This document shows, one piece after another, positions 15,007-16,380 of a stretch of DNA of 16,380 nucleotides. The notes beneath the pieces are model-generated. The model saw only the letters and a program-made list of their open reading frames with translations. It was not told the origin of the DNA and ran no database searches. The stretch lies in assembly GCF_001908105.1 (NCBI RefSeq), contig NZ_MKGQ01000044.1:1-16380 (forward strand), given 5' to 3'. Position numbers and translations under genes: made by a program. The DNA comes from Xenorhabdus eapokensis (GTDB taxonomy: Bacteria > Pseudomonadota > Gammaproteobacteria > Enterobacterales > Enterobacteriaceae). Position 1 is the first letter of the stretch; each line of letters begins with the position of its first letter.

Positions 15007-16344
15007 ATGACGAAGATAAACGCGTTATTACTGATAATCAGTGGTCTAGCCATGACTTCTGTACAGTCCAACGCAGCCGGGCTGTCCCTCACATTACCGC
15101 AGGTGAACCGAAGTGCACTGGGTTATGGGGCAGAGGCCAGCGGTGCGGTATCCGATACGCTGTTCTATACCCTGGGGGGCGGTTCGGTGATTTCTGAACC
15201 CGCCAGTCGCAGTGGTTCAGCCACCCTTGGCGGGTTAGAACTGGGCTGGCGCTCGGATTTGATGTGCGGCAATTTTGACCTGAAAGCGACCGTCAGCAAC
15301 CAGTTAAACGGTATCACGGCCGGGTTCAAGAACCTGATGAGTGATGTGATTCAGGGTGCGACCGGTGCCGTAGCCAGCCTGCCGGCGATGATTATCCAGC
15401 GAGCCAATCCGGGGCTGTATGACATGCTGACTAACGGCGTTTTGCAGGCCAATGTCGCCTTCGACAAAGCCCAGTTCAATTGCCAGGCCATGGCCAATAA
15501 GATGATGGATTTTGCGCAGAACAATAAATGGACTCAATCGGCGGCCTTGCAGGAATACAAAAGTCTGGTCAATGGCGGGGATGGTGATGCGGTGCGCGCT
15601 AATAACGCCGGCAGCAAAGTGACCGGTGCCGGCGGGCATCCATGGATTGGCGGGCAAAGGCAGGGGGGCAAGGGGCAGCATGCCATTCGTCCGACCCGCG
15701 ATTTAGCCAGCGCCGGCTTTAATATGATGAATCAGCTGCCGGTGCTGAGCCAATCATCGGTCAGGACCCAAAATTGTGAGGGCAGTGCCTGTCGTAAATT
15801 CAGCACAGCGAGTGAAGCGGCAGAAGCAGTGGTCAGGGTATTGGGCGACCGGGCAATCCGCACCTGTGCTCACGCAGCAGACTGCATCAGCGGTGGTGAA
15901 AAACACCAGCCGGGTACGACGGTAGCAGGAACGGGTTTTGCCCCGATGCTGGAAGCGCATACCAAAACCAATACGGAACAGTTGCTGAAACTGGTCAGCG
16001 GCACGGAAAAACCGACGATAGCCAATCTGGCGAAACTGAAAACCGGTAGTTTGACGGTCACTCAGGGTGTCATTCAGGCGTTGCAGCGTGATCCGGATAA
16101 AGCTGCACTGACAGCACGTTTGGCCGGCGAACTGGCGATGGCCGAAACCACAGAGATGGCATTGTTAATGCGGCGAATGCTGATTACCGGCATGTCTGAA
16201 CCCAATGCGGCGGCACAATCGGAAGCCCTGGCGGAAGGCGAACGGCGGATTGAGGCACTGGACCGGGAAATCCATGCCTTAACAGCCTATTCAGTATTTT
16301 TTCTACGCAGCAACACGACGAGAAATGCCAGATTGACGAACTGA
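15007..16344 (+). pseudogene. TIGR03755-family protein (TraH-like), 3' end cut by an IS
   Basis: Exported protein with a signal peptide of about 23 residues (ending SNA-A), a TLGGGSVISEPASRSG stretch, LGWRSDLMCGNFDLK, and a long helical body ending in GMSEPNAAAQSE and LDREIHAL. It matches the last exported protein of MPF_G operons and resembles F-type TraH; role in pilus or mating-pair assembly is inferred. Native sequence ends at residue 425 (base 16281). The last 20 residues come from an inserted element read in a chance frame to the TGA at 16342-16344. AAGGA at 14996-15000 sits six bases before ATG 15007 (ATG 15004 is three bases away, less likely). Whether the truncated protein works is unknown. 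Confidence 0.82.
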
Positions 16345-16380
16345 AGGCTGGTATTCAAATATCTCTCACAGTTCTTCCAC
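16282..16380 (-). mobile_element. Insertion sequence, 3' end (partial)
   Basis: From about 16282 the host frame ends and DNA encoding a transposase C-terminus on the minus strand begins. The transposase stop lies only a few bases inside the boundary. The TTA/TA at 16279-16281 could be part of the target duplication, but the other end is outside the window, so terminal repeats and target site cannot be checked. Confidence 0.65.
16286..16380 (-). CDS. Transposase C-terminus, probably IS5-like (partial)
   Basis: Thirty codons plus the stop (TAG, minus strand 16288-16286) read WKNCERYLNTSLQFVNLAFL and then VVLLRRKNTE. The pattern W-K-N-C-E-R followed by N-T-S-L-Q and L-A-F-L, ending in a basic LLRR tail, is the typical C-terminus of many IS5-type DDE transposases; I recall this from the family and could not search it. 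The rest of the gene lies beyond the right edge. It points back toward the conjugation operon and interrupts TIGR03755. Confidence 0.68.

Noticed and set aside
1..16380. CRISPR arrays, tRNA or rRNA genes, attachment sites
   Set aside because: No regularly spaced direct repeats, tRNA-like folds or integrase-linked att sites were seen on reading either strand.

Overview
The window is a stretch of an integrative conjugative element (ICE). It carries most of the mating-pair-formation operon of the genomic-island type IV secretion class (often called MPF_G, prototype ICEHin1056), on the + strand. The evidence is the gene order and the protein signatures: RAQPRD protein, TIGR03758, TIGR03745 pilin-like, TIGR03750, TIGR03746, TIGR03749, TIGR03752, TIGR03751 lipoprotein, TIGR03744 ATPase, then TIGR03757, TIGR03756 (TraU-like) and TIGR03755. 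The host is most likely a gammaproteobacterium of the Enterobacterales, judged from ICE type, the invasin/intimin-type adhesin and the AT-richer cargo. The genus cannot be fixed from the sequence.

Layout. 1-46: start of a divergent minus-strand gene that leaves the window. 47-195: divergent intergenic region. 196-7905: nine recognisable core conjugation genes plus one unrecognised small gene (4413-4769), packed with ATGA/TAATG/TGATG overlaps, so one translationally coupled operon. 7967-11799: a cargo insertion with a small cysteine-containing protein and a 1081-residue inverse autotransporter (invasin/intimin family). Its Shine-Dalgarno sequence lies in a hairpin. 11838-14992: the TIGR03757-TIGR03756 pair is present twice, each copy half broken in a complementary way. 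The first copy has an intact TIGR03757 and a frameshifted, truncated TIGR03756. The second has a TIGR03757 reduced to its signal peptide plus tail, and an intact TIGR03756. Between them sits an AT-rich minus-strand cargo gene (12687-13478) of unknown function. 15007-16281: TIGR03755, cut near its C-terminus by an insertion sequence whose transposase 3' end (minus strand) fills the right edge.

How the genes work together. Ten core conjugation proteins appear intact: nine up to 7905, plus TIGR03757 from copy 1 and TIGR03756 from copy 2 when counted as one restored pair. They should build an envelope-spanning conjugation channel: inner-membrane VirB3/VirB8-like parts, VirB9/VirB10-like core, lipoprotein, VirB4-like ATPase, pilus-assembly proteins. 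The element has been remodelled by cargo gain, duplication with loss, and IS insertion. The last core gene seen is interrupted, so transfer may be weakened or lost. The adhesin inside the transfer operon is the most unusual gene: it could serve host interaction or hold mating cells together. Both ideas are inference.
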